38,419 bases of DNA. It comes from Prevotella sp. (GTDB lineage: Bacteria; Bacteroidota; Bacteroidia; Bacteroidales; Bacteroidaceae). Below are positions 7,599 through 14,976 of this stretch, in pieces. The notes below the pieces were generated by a model that searched no databases, was not told where the DNA came from, and worked only from the letters and a program-made list of their open reading frames with translations. Position 1 is the first letter of the stretch; every line of letters begins with the position of its first letter. A program made the translations under genes and the position numbers. The DNA is taken from assembly GCA_017556145.1 (NCBI GenBank), contig JAFZCU010000211.1, positions 1-38,419 on the forward strand. Reading direction: 5' to 3'.

Positions 7599-7628
7599 AA
7601 GTGTGTCACAAAAGTGGCACACTTTTTT
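7599..7628 (+). terminator. Rho-independent terminator after the FKBP cluster
   Basis: An 11-base stem, AAGTGTGTCAC pairing with GTGGCACACTT through one G-U pair, closes a four-A loop and is followed by a run of six T. It begins six bases after the FKBP stop codon. Confidence 0.9.
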
Positions 7629-7646
7629 ACTTTTTCTCCTAAAAAA

Positions 7647-7678
7647 GTTGCATTATTCAATTATTTTGTTTACTTTTG
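7647..7678 (+). promoter_or_regulatory. Promoter of the Lrp-like regulator operon
   Basis: TACTTTTG (7671-7678) fits TAnnTTTG, and GTTG (7647-7650) ends exactly 20 bases upstream, the best -33/-7 pair in the window. The start codon at 7709 is 30 bases downstream. Confidence 0.75.
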
Positions 7679-7708
7679 CTGACAAATTGTAAACGATCGC
7701 ATCGCATT

Positions 7709-8167
7709 ATGGAGAAAATTGACAATCTGGACAGAAAAATCCTGAGCATTCTCTCAAAGAATGCACGTATTCCCTTCAAGGATGTAGCTGCTGAGTGTAA
7801 TGTATCACGAGCCGCCATCCACCAACGTGTGCAACATCTGATAGAGGCCGATGTCATCACGGGCAGTGGCTTCGATGTGAACCCCAAGAGCCTGGGTTAC
7901 AGCACCTGTACCTATGTGGGCATCACCCTCGAGAAGGGCAGCATGTACAAGAACGTGGTGGAGCGTCTGCAGCATATCCCCGAGGTAGTGGAGTGCCATT
8001 TCACCACAGGTCCCTACACCATGATGGTGAAGCTATACGCCCGCGACAACGAGCAGCTGATGGAGCTGCTCAATGGTCAGTTGCAGAGCATCCCCGGCGT
8101 GGTGGCCACAGAGACGCTGATCTCACTCGAACAAAGCATCAAGCGGGAGATACCCGTCTCGTTCTAA
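7709..8167 (+). CDS. Lrp/AsnC family transcriptional regulator
   Basis: This 152-residue protein begins MEKIDNLDRKILSILSKNAR. The helix-turn-helix lies at about residues 4-50 (FKDVAAECNVSRAAIHQRVQ), followed by a ligand-binding RAM domain at about 65-145 (YVGITLEKGSMYKNVVERL, EVVECHFTTGPYTMMVKLYA). The family usually binds amino acids and controls their metabolism. An upstream in-frame extension to 7676 would overlap the -7 element, so ATG 7709 is chosen. The next gene starts 12 bases after the stop, so the regulator probably shares an operon with the gamma-glutamyl hydrolase/dipeptidase fusion and may sense a product of it. That link is an inference from position. Confidence 0.93.
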   Translation: MEKIDNLDRKILSILSKNARIPFKDVAAECNVSRAAIHQRVQHLIEADVITGSGFDVNPKSLGYSTCTYVGITLEKGSMYKNVVERLQHIPEVVECHFTTGPYTMMVKLYARDNEQLMELLNGQLQSIPGVVATETLISLEQSIKREIPVSF

Positions 8168-8179
8168 ACGGCACCCGTT

Positions 8180-9931
8180 ATGACAGACAGATTCGACTTG
8201 CAGGCCCATCTTCGCAATGTCTATGCAAAGTATCCGGCCGCACAGCGACAGCCCATCATCGGCATCACCGGCAACTATGAGGACCTGACCTGCAAACTGG
8301 GTCAGGGCTATTACAAATCGGTGGTGGCGGCGGGAGGCGTGCCCATCGTCATCCCCCCAGTGGCCGATACTAACACCCTCGTCAATACCCTCGACCATAT
8401 CGATGCCCTCATCCTCAGCGGCGGTGGCGACTTCAACCCCCTCTATGGTGGTGAGGAACCCTCGAACCGGCTGCACGATATCAACTCAGAGCGCGACCTA
8501 CCAGAGCTGATGCTCACGCAGATGGCCTACAACCGTCAGATGCCCATCCTCGGCATCTGTCGTGGTATCCAGACCCTGGCGATGGCCCTTGGCGGCCGCG
8601 TGTGGCAGGATATCAATGAGAAGACCGTCACAAAGCATTCGCAGCAGGCGGCCCGCAGCGAGGTGACACATTCGGTGAAGATCGATGAGAACTCACTCCT
8701 CCATCAGATGTACCACGAGGACAAGATGTTTGTCAACAGCTTCCACCATCAGGCCGTGCGTGAGACTGGGCCAAAATTCCGCGTCACTGCCAAGTCGCCT
8801 GATAATATCATCGAAGCGATGGAGAGCAACGAGTACAAGCCCATCGTCGGCGTACAGTGGCATCCGGAATGCCTGGAAGAGGGTATGCCTCTGTTCCACT
8901 GGCTCATTCAGGAGGCACTGGCCTATCATCATGCCCACGAGGTGCACAACCGCGTGCTGACACTCGACACCCATTGCGACACGCCCATGTTCTTCCCGCA
9001 GGGCATCCATTTCGACCAGCGAGATTCCAAGATACGCGTTGACCTGCATAAGATGAACGAGGGCCGTCAGGATGCCACCATCATGGTGGCCTATCTGCCC
9101 CAGCCAAAAATCGGCGAAACCTTCTCGTCATTGGTCGACTTCGACGTAGCCGGTCCCACGGAATATGCCGACCTCATCTTCGATAAAATCGAGGAAATTG
9201 TCAGTCAGAACAAGACCTACTTGAGCATCGCCCGTACCCCTGGCGACCTGTATGAAGACAAACGCAACCGTCGGAAGTCGATCATGTTCGGCATTGAGAA
9301 CGGTCTGGCCCTCAACGGTCAGTTGCAGAACCTGCAGCATTTCGCCCAGCGCGGCGTTGTGTATATGACGCTCTGCCACAATGGCGACAACGATATCTGC
9401 GACTCTGCCCGTGGCTGCAACACTCACGGGGGCGTGAGCCGTTTCGGCGAACAAGTCATCCGCGAGATGAACCGTCTGGGCATCATGGTCGACCTGAGCC
9501 ACGCTTCGGAAAAGAGCTTCTACGATGCCCTCGACATCAGCAGCACGCCTATTGTGTGCAGCCACTCCAGCTGCAAAGCCCTCTGCGACCATCCGCGCAA
9601 CCTCACCGACGACCAGATGCGCGCCCTGGCCTCGAAAGGCGGTGTGGCACAGACCACACTCTATCCGGGCTTCCTGAAGAGCGACGGGGAGGCCACCATC
9701 ATGGATGCCATCGCCCATCTGGAGCACGCCATCAAAATCATGGGCATCGACCATGTGGGCCTCGGCACCGATTTCGACGGTGACGGAGGCGTGACTGGTC
9801 TCGCTGACAGCAGCGAACTCATCAACTTCACCCGTCAGCTACTGGCCCGCCGCTACAGCGAGCGCGACATCCAGAAGATCTGGGGCGGGAATTTCCTTCG
9901 TGTCATGTCATTGGTGCAGAAGAAGGTTTAG
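8180..9931 (+). CDS. Fusion of class I amidotransferase-like gamma-glutamyl hydrolase (C26) and membrane dipeptidase (M19)
   Basis: The 583-residue protein has two enzyme halves. Residues about 18-250 resemble peptidase C26/PuuD-type gamma-glutamyl hydrolases, with the nucleophile Cys127 in GICRG and the His228-Pro-Glu230 pair in QWHPE. Residues about 255-580 are a renal-dipeptidase-type M19 domain, with the zinc motif HxD at His265 and Asp267 (DTHCDTP), FGIENG, VDLSHASEKSFYDAL, CSHSSCKAL, and GLGTDFDGDGG. No signal peptide is visible, so it should be cytoplasmic despite the family name. C26 enzymes cleave gamma-glutamyl bonds and M19 enzymes cleave dipeptides such as Cys-Gly, so one chain could degrade glutathione-like or other gamma-glutamyl peptides in two steps. 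That pathway is an inference. It follows the Lrp-like gene by 12 bases. Confidence 0.9.
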   Translation: MTDRFDLQAHLRNVYAKYPAAQRQPIIGITGNYEDLTCKLGQGYYKSVVAAGGVPIVIPPVADTNTLVNTLDHIDALILSGGGDFNPLYGGEEPSNRLHDINSERDLPELMLTQMAYNRQMPILGICRGIQTLAMALGGRVWQDINEKTVTKHSQQAARSEVTHSVKIDENSLLHQMYHEDKMFVNSFHHQAVRETGPKFRVTAKSPDNIIEAMESNEYKPIVGVQWHPECLEEGMPLFHWLIQEALAYHHAHEVHNRVLTLDTHCDTPMFFPQGIHFDQRDSKIRVDLHKMNEGRQDATIMVAYLPQPKIGETFSSLVDFDVAGPTEYADLIFDKIEEIVSQNKTYLSIARTPGDLYEDKRNRRKSIMFGIENGLALNGQLQNLQHFAQRGVVYMTLCHNGDNDICDSARGCNTHGGVSRFGEQVIREMNRLGIMVDLSHASEKSFYDALDISSTPIVCSHSSCKALCDHPRNLTDDQMRALASKGGVAQTTLYPGFLKSDGEATIMDAIAHLEHAIKIMGIDHVGLGTDFDGDGGVTGLADSSELINFTRQLLARRYSERDIQKIWGGNFLRVMSLVQKKV

Positions 9932-9957
9932 TTTACAGTTTATAGTTTACAGTTTAC
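9930..9957. repeat. Four 7-base units (AGTTTAC family)
   Basis: AGTTTAC, AGTTTAT, AGTTTAC and AGTTTAC stand in tandem, beginning within the stop codon of the fusion gene and ending two bases before the next ATG. The unit is close to that of the 5701 array. Confidence 0.75.
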
Positions 9958-9959
9958 AG

Positions 9960-11012
9960 ATGAATACTAAAAATATTAATAAGGTGCCTGCAGGCGTATT
10001 CTACTTACTCCTACCCTCCTTACTCCTTCTCTCCTTTTCTTCCTGCGGACTTCGTAAACAGACTGCTACAGAGACAGAGACCATAACAGCCGTAGGCCCT
10101 GCCTTCAATGCCGACAGCGCCTATCTGTTCTGTCAGCAGCAGTGTGATTTCGGTCCACGGACCATGAACAGCAAAGCCCACGACCTCTGTGAACAGTGGA
10201 TTATCAGCAAGTTCAAGGGCTACGGCATGACCGTCATTCCCCAGAAGTGCGAACTGAAAGGCTACGACGGCACAACCCTGCACAGCACAAACATCATAGC
10301 CAGCTACAAGCCTGAACTCACAGACCGTATTCTGCTCTGTGCCCACTGGGATTGTCGCCCCTGGGCAGATAACGACCCTGATGAGGCCAACTGGAAAAAA
10401 CCTGTTCTCGCAGCCAATGATGCCGCCTCCGGTGTCGCCGTCATGCTTGAAATAGCCCGGCTCCTGTCTTCTGACGCCCGAGAGCTGACGCCCGACTCCT
10501 GTCTTCTGTCTCCTTCTCTCGGCGTAGATTTTATCTGTTTCGATGCAGAAGACTACGGTTTTCCCCAATGGGAAACTATCGACGACCCTGGCAACACCTG
10601 GGCCTTAGGCTCCAAATACTGGGCCGAAAATCCCCATACCTCAGGCTACAAAGCCCGCTACGGCATCTTGCTCGACATGGTGGGCGGTCAAGGGGCGCAG
10701 TTCTATCAGGAGATCATGTCGAAGCACTATGCCAAGCATATTGTCGACAAGGTTTGGCGAGCCGCCTCTGTGGTGGGCTACGGCAGCAGTTTCCCCATGG
10801 CGGAGGGCGGTGCCATCACCGACGATCACATCCCGGTAAACACCACGGCTAATATCCCTTGCATCGACATTATCCCCCACTACCCCAACTGCGAACAGAG
10901 CAGCTTCGGTCCCACTTGGCACACCGTGAATGACGATATGGCTCACCTCGACAAGAACACGCTCCTTGCCGTTGGCCAGACTATCATCCAGGTGTTGTTC
11001 TCTGAAAAATAA
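9960..11012 (+). CDS. M28-family glutaminyl-peptide cyclotransferase-like lipoprotein
   Basis: ATG 9960 gives 350 residues; the frame opens earlier, but the extension overlaps the previous gene and the heptad array. The signal peptide has a strongly hydrophobic core and ends in the lipobox SFSSC (Cys29). The M28 fold is clear: LLCAHWDCRPWAD (His129), AANDAASGVAVML (Asp154), FDAEDYG (Glu197), ITDDHIPV (His290) and TWHTVNDD (His321). By analogy with human glutaminyl cyclase, Asp154, Glu197 and His321 would be the zinc ligands. Such enzymes convert N-terminal glutamine to pyroglutamate on secreted proteins, a common processing step in Bacteroidota. Aminopeptidase activity is the alternative. An in-frame segment at 10461-10516 is a heptad repeat. 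The gene ends 8 bases before the convergent pullulanase. Confidence 0.87.
   Translation: MNTKNINKVPAGVFYLLLPSLLLLSFSSCGLRKQTATETETITAVGPAFNADSAYLFCQQQCDFGPRTMNSKAHDLCEQWIISKFKGYGMTVIPQKCELKGYDGTTLHSTNIIASYKPELTDRILLCAHWDCRPWADNDPDEANWKKPVLAANDAASGVAVMLEIARLLSSDARELTPDSCLLSPSLGVDFICFDAEDYGFPQWETIDDPGNTWALGSKYWAENPHTSGYKARYGILLDMVGGQGAQFYQEIMSKHYAKHIVDKVWRAASVVGYGSSFPMAEGGAITDDHIPVNTTANIPCIDIIPHYPNCEQSSFGPTWHTVNDDMAHLDKNTLLAVGQTIIQVLFSEK
10461..10516. repeat. Heptad array inside the M28 gene (TGTCTTC/CTCCTGT family)
   Basis: Eight 7-base units, some degenerate, include CTCCTGT twice and CTTCTGA/CTTCTGT, plus CGCCCGA twice. They encode LLSSDARELTPDSCLLSPS, between the first metal-site helix and the next core strand. 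The reverse complement matches the GH3 array at 24464. Confidence 0.7.
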
Positions 11013-11020
11013 GGCTACGC

Positions 11021-12946
11021 TTAGTCGTGCAGGATCATCGCTGACTGAGGTGCAACCAGAGCACGACGACCGAAGAGCTTATCAGTCGAAGCCTCGTTGA
11101 TCTCACCCTTCTGGCAGACAATGGTGTACATGGCCTTGGGGAGGTCGACAGCAGCCTGCTCACGGTTGGCATTGAGGATGACAACTATATTGCGCCAGTC
11201 ATCGCGACCTGCATAGTCCTTCAGACGGAAGGCCACCACCCCCTTGGGGGCATCAAGGAATTCCAGATGCTTTCTCACCAGATGGGCATCACCGAGGCGG
11301 AAGGCCGGATGGTGCTTGCGGAGGGCGATCAGGTCCTGATAATATTTGAAGACCTTTGGATAACGTTCGAGATTCTTCCAATCAAGCTGGTTGATGCTGT
11401 CGGGGGATTCAAAACTATTATGCACACCCTTCTTGCTACGCAGCAGTTCCTCGCCAGAGAGCATAAACGGCACACCCTGAGAAGTGAAAACGGCAGTTTG
11501 TGCCAGCAAGTCGAGACGAATCAGTTCCTCATCGCTGATACCGGGAATACTGGACTTCAGGCGGTCGACAAGACACATATCATCGTGACAGCTGACGTAG
11601 GACATCATCTGCGTGGGCTCTATGGCCCAAGGGGCTTTTGAATAATTGACCTTCGACATATCCACCTGCGGATGGGCGATGGCTCCCACGATGCCGAACT
11701 TCAGGCTCTCCTCGCAATCGGGCACACCCGCTAAGAAACCACCCTTCGTATCATCGTCGAAAGGCCCGCGCAGGGCATCGCGGATCTCATCGGAGAAAGC
11801 TGCGATACGAGGCATCTTCGGGATATTCGCCTTGACGCCAAGCTGTTCGGTAGGCAGCGCACACTGCCCGGCGCTCCAGCCTTCGCCATAAATAAATATG
11901 GTGGGATCGATGGCATCGACCGCTTTGCGTATCTCGTTCATCGTCCCGATATCGTGACAGCCCATCAGATCGAAGCGGAAACCGTCGATATGATATTCAT
12001 TGATCCAGTATTTCACCGACTCAATCATGAACTTCCGCATCATCGGCTGGTCAGAGGCCGTCTCATTGCCGCAGCCGGAGCCGTTGGAGTATTGTTTCGG
12101 AGAACTCGGAGTAGTCGGAGTCATCCGATAATAATAATCAGGGTAGGTGCGCTGGAAGTTCGAGTGCTCGATGTCGTAGGTATGGTTATAGACCACATCA
12201 AGGATGACAGCGATACCAGCCTTGTGAAGGGCCTGCACCATCTGCTTGAACTCGAGGATACGGCACATGGGGTCATAGGGATTGGTTGAGTAGCCACCCT
12301 CGGGCACGTTATAGTTCACAGGGTCGTAGCCCCAGTTGTATTGCGGCGTGTTGAGACGAGTCTCATCCACAGAACCATAATCGTAGCTGGGCAGGATATG
12401 GACGGCATTCACACCCAACGCCTTCAGATGATCAATGGCCCAGGGCTCCGTCAGGGCGAGGAACTTACCCGGATGTCCGGCATCCTTACGGGCGATGGAG
12501 AAGTCACGATGGTGCATCTCATAGACCACAAGGTCGGCAGGCGACTTGATGACGGGGTGCGCATCACAGCACCAGTCTTCCGGATCTGTCTTCACCAGAT
12601 TAACGATGGCGCCTCGCTGGCCATTCACGCCCACGGCCTTGGCAAACACGCCAGGACACTCGCCTTTACCCATATCAAAGGTATAGAACCTGCCCAAGAG
12701 GTTGCCCTTGACCTCAGCTTTCCAAAGATCAGCCTTGTCAGTACGCTTCATCTGAACGGTCTTAATGGGCTTGCCACCGATGCCATCCTTATAGATTCGC
12801 ACCACGACTCGCTTGGCCGTAGCGGGGGCAAAGAGTTGGAACGTCGTGGCCTCGGGACCACAGTCTACCTCGTTGAAACTGAAATCCTGTGCCTGAGTTA
12901 TCACTGTAGTCATTGCCAATAGAATTGCGAATAAGATTCTTCTCAT
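11021..12946 (-). CDS. Secreted type I pullulanase, GH13
   Basis: The 641-residue protein has a signal peptide (MRRILFAILLAMTTVITQA). Residues about 25-105 look like a CBM48-type beta-sandwich (TTFQLFAPATAKRVVVRIY). The GH13 barrel follows, with YNWGYDP at 203-209, the signature of type I pullulanases. The catalytic residues are the nucleophile Asp326 in GFRFDLMG, the acid/base Glu355 in YGEGW, and Asp455 in SCHDDM. A C-terminal beta-domain ends the protein. It hydrolyses alpha-1,6 branch points in starch or pullulan. No lipobox is seen, so it should be periplasmic or released. Near 272-283 the chain has a TPTTPSSP insertion encoded by a 9-base repeat. It is divergent from the SusR-like regulator, as expected for a co-regulated starch gene. 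Confidence 0.92.
   Translation of the reverse strand: MRRILFAILLAMTTVITQAQDFSFNEVDCGPEATTFQLFAPATAKRVVVRIYKDGIGGKPIKTVQMKRTDKADLWKAEVKGNLLGRFYTFDMGKGECPGVFAKAVGVNGQRGAIVNLVKTDPEDWCCDAHPVIKSPADLVVYEMHHRDFSIARKDAGHPGKFLALTEPWAIDHLKALGVNAVHILPSYDYGSVDETRLNTPQYNWGYDPVNYNVPEGGYSTNPYDPMCRILEFKQMVQALHKAGIAVILDVVYNHTYDIEHSNFQRTYPDYYYRMTPTTPSSPKQYSNGSGCGNETASDQPMMRKFMIESVKYWINEYHIDGFRFDLMGCHDIGTMNEIRKAVDAIDPTIFIYGEGWSAGQCALPTEQLGVKANIPKMPRIAAFSDEIRDALRGPFDDDTKGGFLAGVPDCEESLKFGIVGAIAHPQVDMSKVNYSKAPWAIEPTQMMSYVSCHDDMCLVDRLKSSIPGISDEELIRLDLLAQTAVFTSQGVPFMLSGEELLRSKKGVHNSFESPDSINQLDWKNLERYPKVFKYYQDLIALRKHHPAFRLGDAHLVRKHLEFLDAPKGVVAFRLKDYAGRDDWRNIVVILNANREQAAVDLPKAMYTIVCQKGEINEASTDKLFGRRALVAPQSAMILHD
12098..12133. 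repeat. Four 9-base units inside the pullulanase gene
   Basis: CGGAGAACT, CGGAGTAGT, CGGAGTCAT and the diverged CCGATAATA are in tandem. They encode YYRMTPTTPSSP on the minus strand. A related 9-base array lies in the MFS gene at 31475. Confidence 0.6.
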
Positions 12947-12974
12947 TTTCTTTGAATATTTACGATTTTCGCCA

Positions 12975-13008
12975 CAAAGATAAGGATTTTTTTAGACAAA
13001 AGAACAAA
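12975..13008 (-). promoter_or_regulatory. Pullulanase promoter
   Basis: On the minus strand TATCTTTG (12975-12982) fits TAnnTTTG. A TTTG at 13005-13008 lies 22 bases upstream, inside the second palindromic element. The start codon at 12946 is 28 bases downstream. Confidence 0.65.
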
Positions 13009-13055
13009 AGAAACATAAAAAATTATGTTCTTATGTATTTATGTCTGAAAAAAAA
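12987..13055. repeat. Imperfect palindromic intergenic element, copy 2
   Basis: This copy has the same ends (TTTTTAGAC; GTCTGAAAA) and the same arm sequences as the element at 4975-5037, including GACAAAAGAACAAAAGAAAC. Again it separates two divergent -7 elements. Differences are few, mostly in the A-run at the centre and the length of the outer T/A runs. Confidence 0.78.
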
Positions 13056-13065
13056 TGTATCTTTG
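13032..13065 (+). promoter_or_regulatory. Promoter of the SusR-like regulator
   Basis: TATCTTTG (13058-13065) fits TAnnTTTG, 20 bases before the start codon at 13086. TATG at 13032-13035 lies 22 bases upstream within the palindromic element, as in copy 1. Confidence 0.65.
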
Positions 13066-13085
13066 CGCTGTGCAAACGATAGAAA

Positions 13086-14747
13086 ATGATGATGAGACGA
13101 CTGCTGACCTTCCTTATGGTACTGTTTCCAACAGTTCTGATTGCCCAGCAAGTGGACATAGAATCGCGCTACAGGCAGATCGACGAGGCCATTGCCGAGT
13201 CGCCCCGCTATGTAGCTTTGCGCGAGGCTAAGATCACGGCAGCTCGTCACGCCTTTAATCAGACCAGCGGGAAGCAAAAATACGAAGAGGGATATCGTCT
13301 CTACGAACTCTATCGTCCCTTCGTGAGCGACTCCGCCATCTATTTCCTCCGTCAGTGCATTGCCTTGGCAGAACAGCAGGGCGACCATGCTGCGTCAGTA
13401 CGTTGCCGTTCGCAACTGGCCATCCGCTGCTCGAACATCGGCCTCTACGACGAGGCCCTGAATATTCTCGACTCTATCCGTATAGGCAATGGTCTCGACA
13501 AACTGGTACTCGGCACCTATTACGAAGCCTATAACAATGTCTACGGCGAACTCAGCTACTACACCCGTCTCGACGATATGCGCCAGCTCTATCAGCAGAA
13601 GGAGCAGTACTACAAGCAGCTGATGTTCGACCATCTGCCAGCCACCAGCGAAGCCTGCCTGCTCCGTCGTGAACAGACTGCCCAGGCCGAAGGCGACCTG
13701 AAGACAGCGATGGCCATCAACGACGAATGGATGAAAACGGTGGAGCCAGGCAGTCATCCCTATGCCCTGACCGCCCTCTACCGCTATATCGAATACAAGC
13801 TTCAGCGCGATACCACCCAAATGATGTACTGGCTGACGGAATCAGTGCTCGCCGACATTCGTAATGCCGCCATGGATCAGGGATCGATGTGGGAATTGGC
13901 CAACGAACTGATGCTCATGGGCGACGTGGACCGCGCCTCACGCTACATCAGCTTTACCAGCGACTGTGCCAACCGCTATGGCTCACGTCAGCGCAACTGG
14001 CAGATAGCCCCGCTGTTGTCGCATATCGCCAACGAATACAAGTCACAGAGCGAGCATATTACCTCGCAATTGTGGGGGGCGCTTGCCGTGATCAGCATCC
14101 TGGCCCTGCTACTGTTGGGAGCCTTGTTCTTTGTACATCGACGCAACACACAGTTACACACCGCTCGTAACGACCTGAAGATCTCGAACGACGAACTGGC
14201 ATCGGCCAACAGTCTGCTCGCCGCACAGAAAGACGAACTCGCCGCCCTCAACTCTCAACTTTCAACTCTCAACTCTCAACTTACGGAGAGCAACCGCGTG
14301 AAAGAGGAATACATCGGCCGCTTTATGAGCCTTTGTGCGCAGTATATTGACAAGCTCGACAACTATCGTAAGATGGTGAACAAGAAGATGAAGAACAAGG
14401 AACTCGAGGAGTTGTTCCGGATATCGAAGTCGACGGAACTGAAGGAGAAGGAACTGGAAGAGCTCTATGAAAACTTCGATACCGTATTCCTGCACCTCTT
14501 CCCCAATTTCATCGACGACTTCAATGCCCTGTTGCAGCCAGAGATGCAGATTCATCCCAAGGAAGAGAACCGGCTGACAACCGACATCCGGATCTTCGCC
14601 CTGATCCGATTAGGGTTTGAGGATTCGTCGAAAATCGCCGAATTCCTGCATTACTCCGTGAACACCATTTACAACTACCGCGCCCGCATCAAAAACGGGG
14701 CCCTTGGCAACCGCGAACAATTCGAAAACAAGGTGAAAACCCTGTAA
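13086..14747 (+). CDS. SusR-like membrane-bound transcriptional regulator (DUF6377 type)
   Basis: This 553-residue protein has the layout of SusR of Bacteroides thetaiotaomicron, which is about the same length. It has a signal sequence (MMMRRLLTFLMVLFPTVLIAQQ), a periplasmic helical, TPR-like sensor region at about 25-325, one membrane helix at about 329-353 (ALAVISILALLLLGALFFV), a coiled coil at about 355-400, and a cytoplasmic DUF6377-like region. Near the C-terminus, IRLGFEDSSKIAEFLHYSVNTIYNYRAR looks like a LuxR-type helix-turn-helix. SusR senses maltose and turns on starch genes. Here the divergent neighbour is a pullulanase, but the genes directly downstream form a beta-glucan locus, so its target is open. 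Five heptad repeats encode part of the coiled coil. Confidence 0.85.
   Translation: MMMRRLLTFLMVLFPTVLIAQQVDIESRYRQIDEAIAESPRYVALREAKITAARHAFNQTSGKQKYEEGYRLYELYRPFVSDSAIYFLRQCIALAEQQGDHAASVRCRSQLAIRCSNIGLYDEALNILDSIRIGNGLDKLVLGTYYEAYNNVYGELSYYTRLDDMRQLYQQKEQYYKQLMFDHLPATSEACLLRREQTAQAEGDLKTAMAINDEWMKTVEPGSHPYALTALYRYIEYKLQRDTTQMMYWLTESVLADIRNAAMDQGSMWELANELMLMGDVDRASRYISFTSDCANRYGSRQRNWQIAPLLSHIANEYKSQSEHITSQLWGALAVISILALLLLGALFFVHRRNTQLHTARNDLKISNDELASANSLLAAQKDELAALNSQLSTLNSQLTESNRVKEEYIGRFMSLCAQYIDKLDNYRKMVNKKMKNKELEELFRISKSTELKEKELEELYENFDTVFLHLFPNFIDDFNALLQPEMQIHPKEENRLTTDIRIFALIRLGFEDSSKIAEFLHYSVNTIYNYRARIKNGALGNREQFENKVKTL
14247..14281. repeat. Five 7-base units encoding coiled-coil heptads
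   Basis: CTCAACT occurs four times and TTCAACT once, in tandem. Translated, the array gives LNSQLSTLNSQL (residues 388-399), with leucines spaced 4-3-4 as in a coiled coil. The unit is the reverse complement of AGTTGAG in the 5701 array. Confidence 0.9.
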
Positions 14748-14806
14748 AAGGGCATTAATTGTAAAAAATACACCTCTATATTCCGTCCACTCTTTTTGAG
14801 GACTTG

Positions 14807-14847
14807 CAAATATGTAAGTCGCTCATTACTATGTATATACATATTTG
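14807..14847. promoter_or_regulatory. Inverted-repeat candidate operator upstream of the first SusC
   Basis: CAAATATGTA (14807-14816) and its exact complement TACATATTTG (14838-14847) have centres 31 bases apart, about three helical turns. The right half also contains the 14-base perfect palindrome TATGTATATACATA (14830-14843), and the left half is flanked by GACTT/AAGTC. It ends 60 bases before the -7 element. The only annotated regulator nearby is the SusR-like protein just upstream. Confidence 0.5.
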
Positions 14848-14906
14848 AACGTGACAAAATCATCCACTTTTCAATTCACCTTTAAAAATTGTATTGGCTT
14901 TTTTCA

Positions 14907-14922
14907 TAATTTTGCACCGTCG
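14907..14922 (+). promoter_or_regulatory. Promoter -7 and start region of the beta-glucan locus
   Basis: TAATTTTG fits TAnnTTTG and is followed by CACCGTCG. The same 16 bases occur before the second SusC (33458-33473). I see no good -33 element at the expected distance, which fits a promoter that needs an activator. Confidence 0.7.
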
Positions 14923-14976
14923 AAACATCCAACCGACAAATCATCAATTACAATATTAATAATTAACTAACAAAGT

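Noticed and set aside
9128-9754. Long open frame on the minus strand (208 codons) inside the fusion gene
   Set aside because: It is an antisense shadow of a strong coding gene with biased third positions; the protein has no family features.
10003-10035. Pyrimidine-rich stretch in the M28 signal peptide as a seventh heptad family
   Set aside because: The best period is about 15 bases and not 7, so it is mentioned only as a possible parallel.
14919-14937. GTCG...CGAC hairpin in the SusC leader, also seen in the second SusC leader
   Set aside because: A four-base stem with an 11-base or longer loop is too weak, and half of it is simply the shared promoter core.
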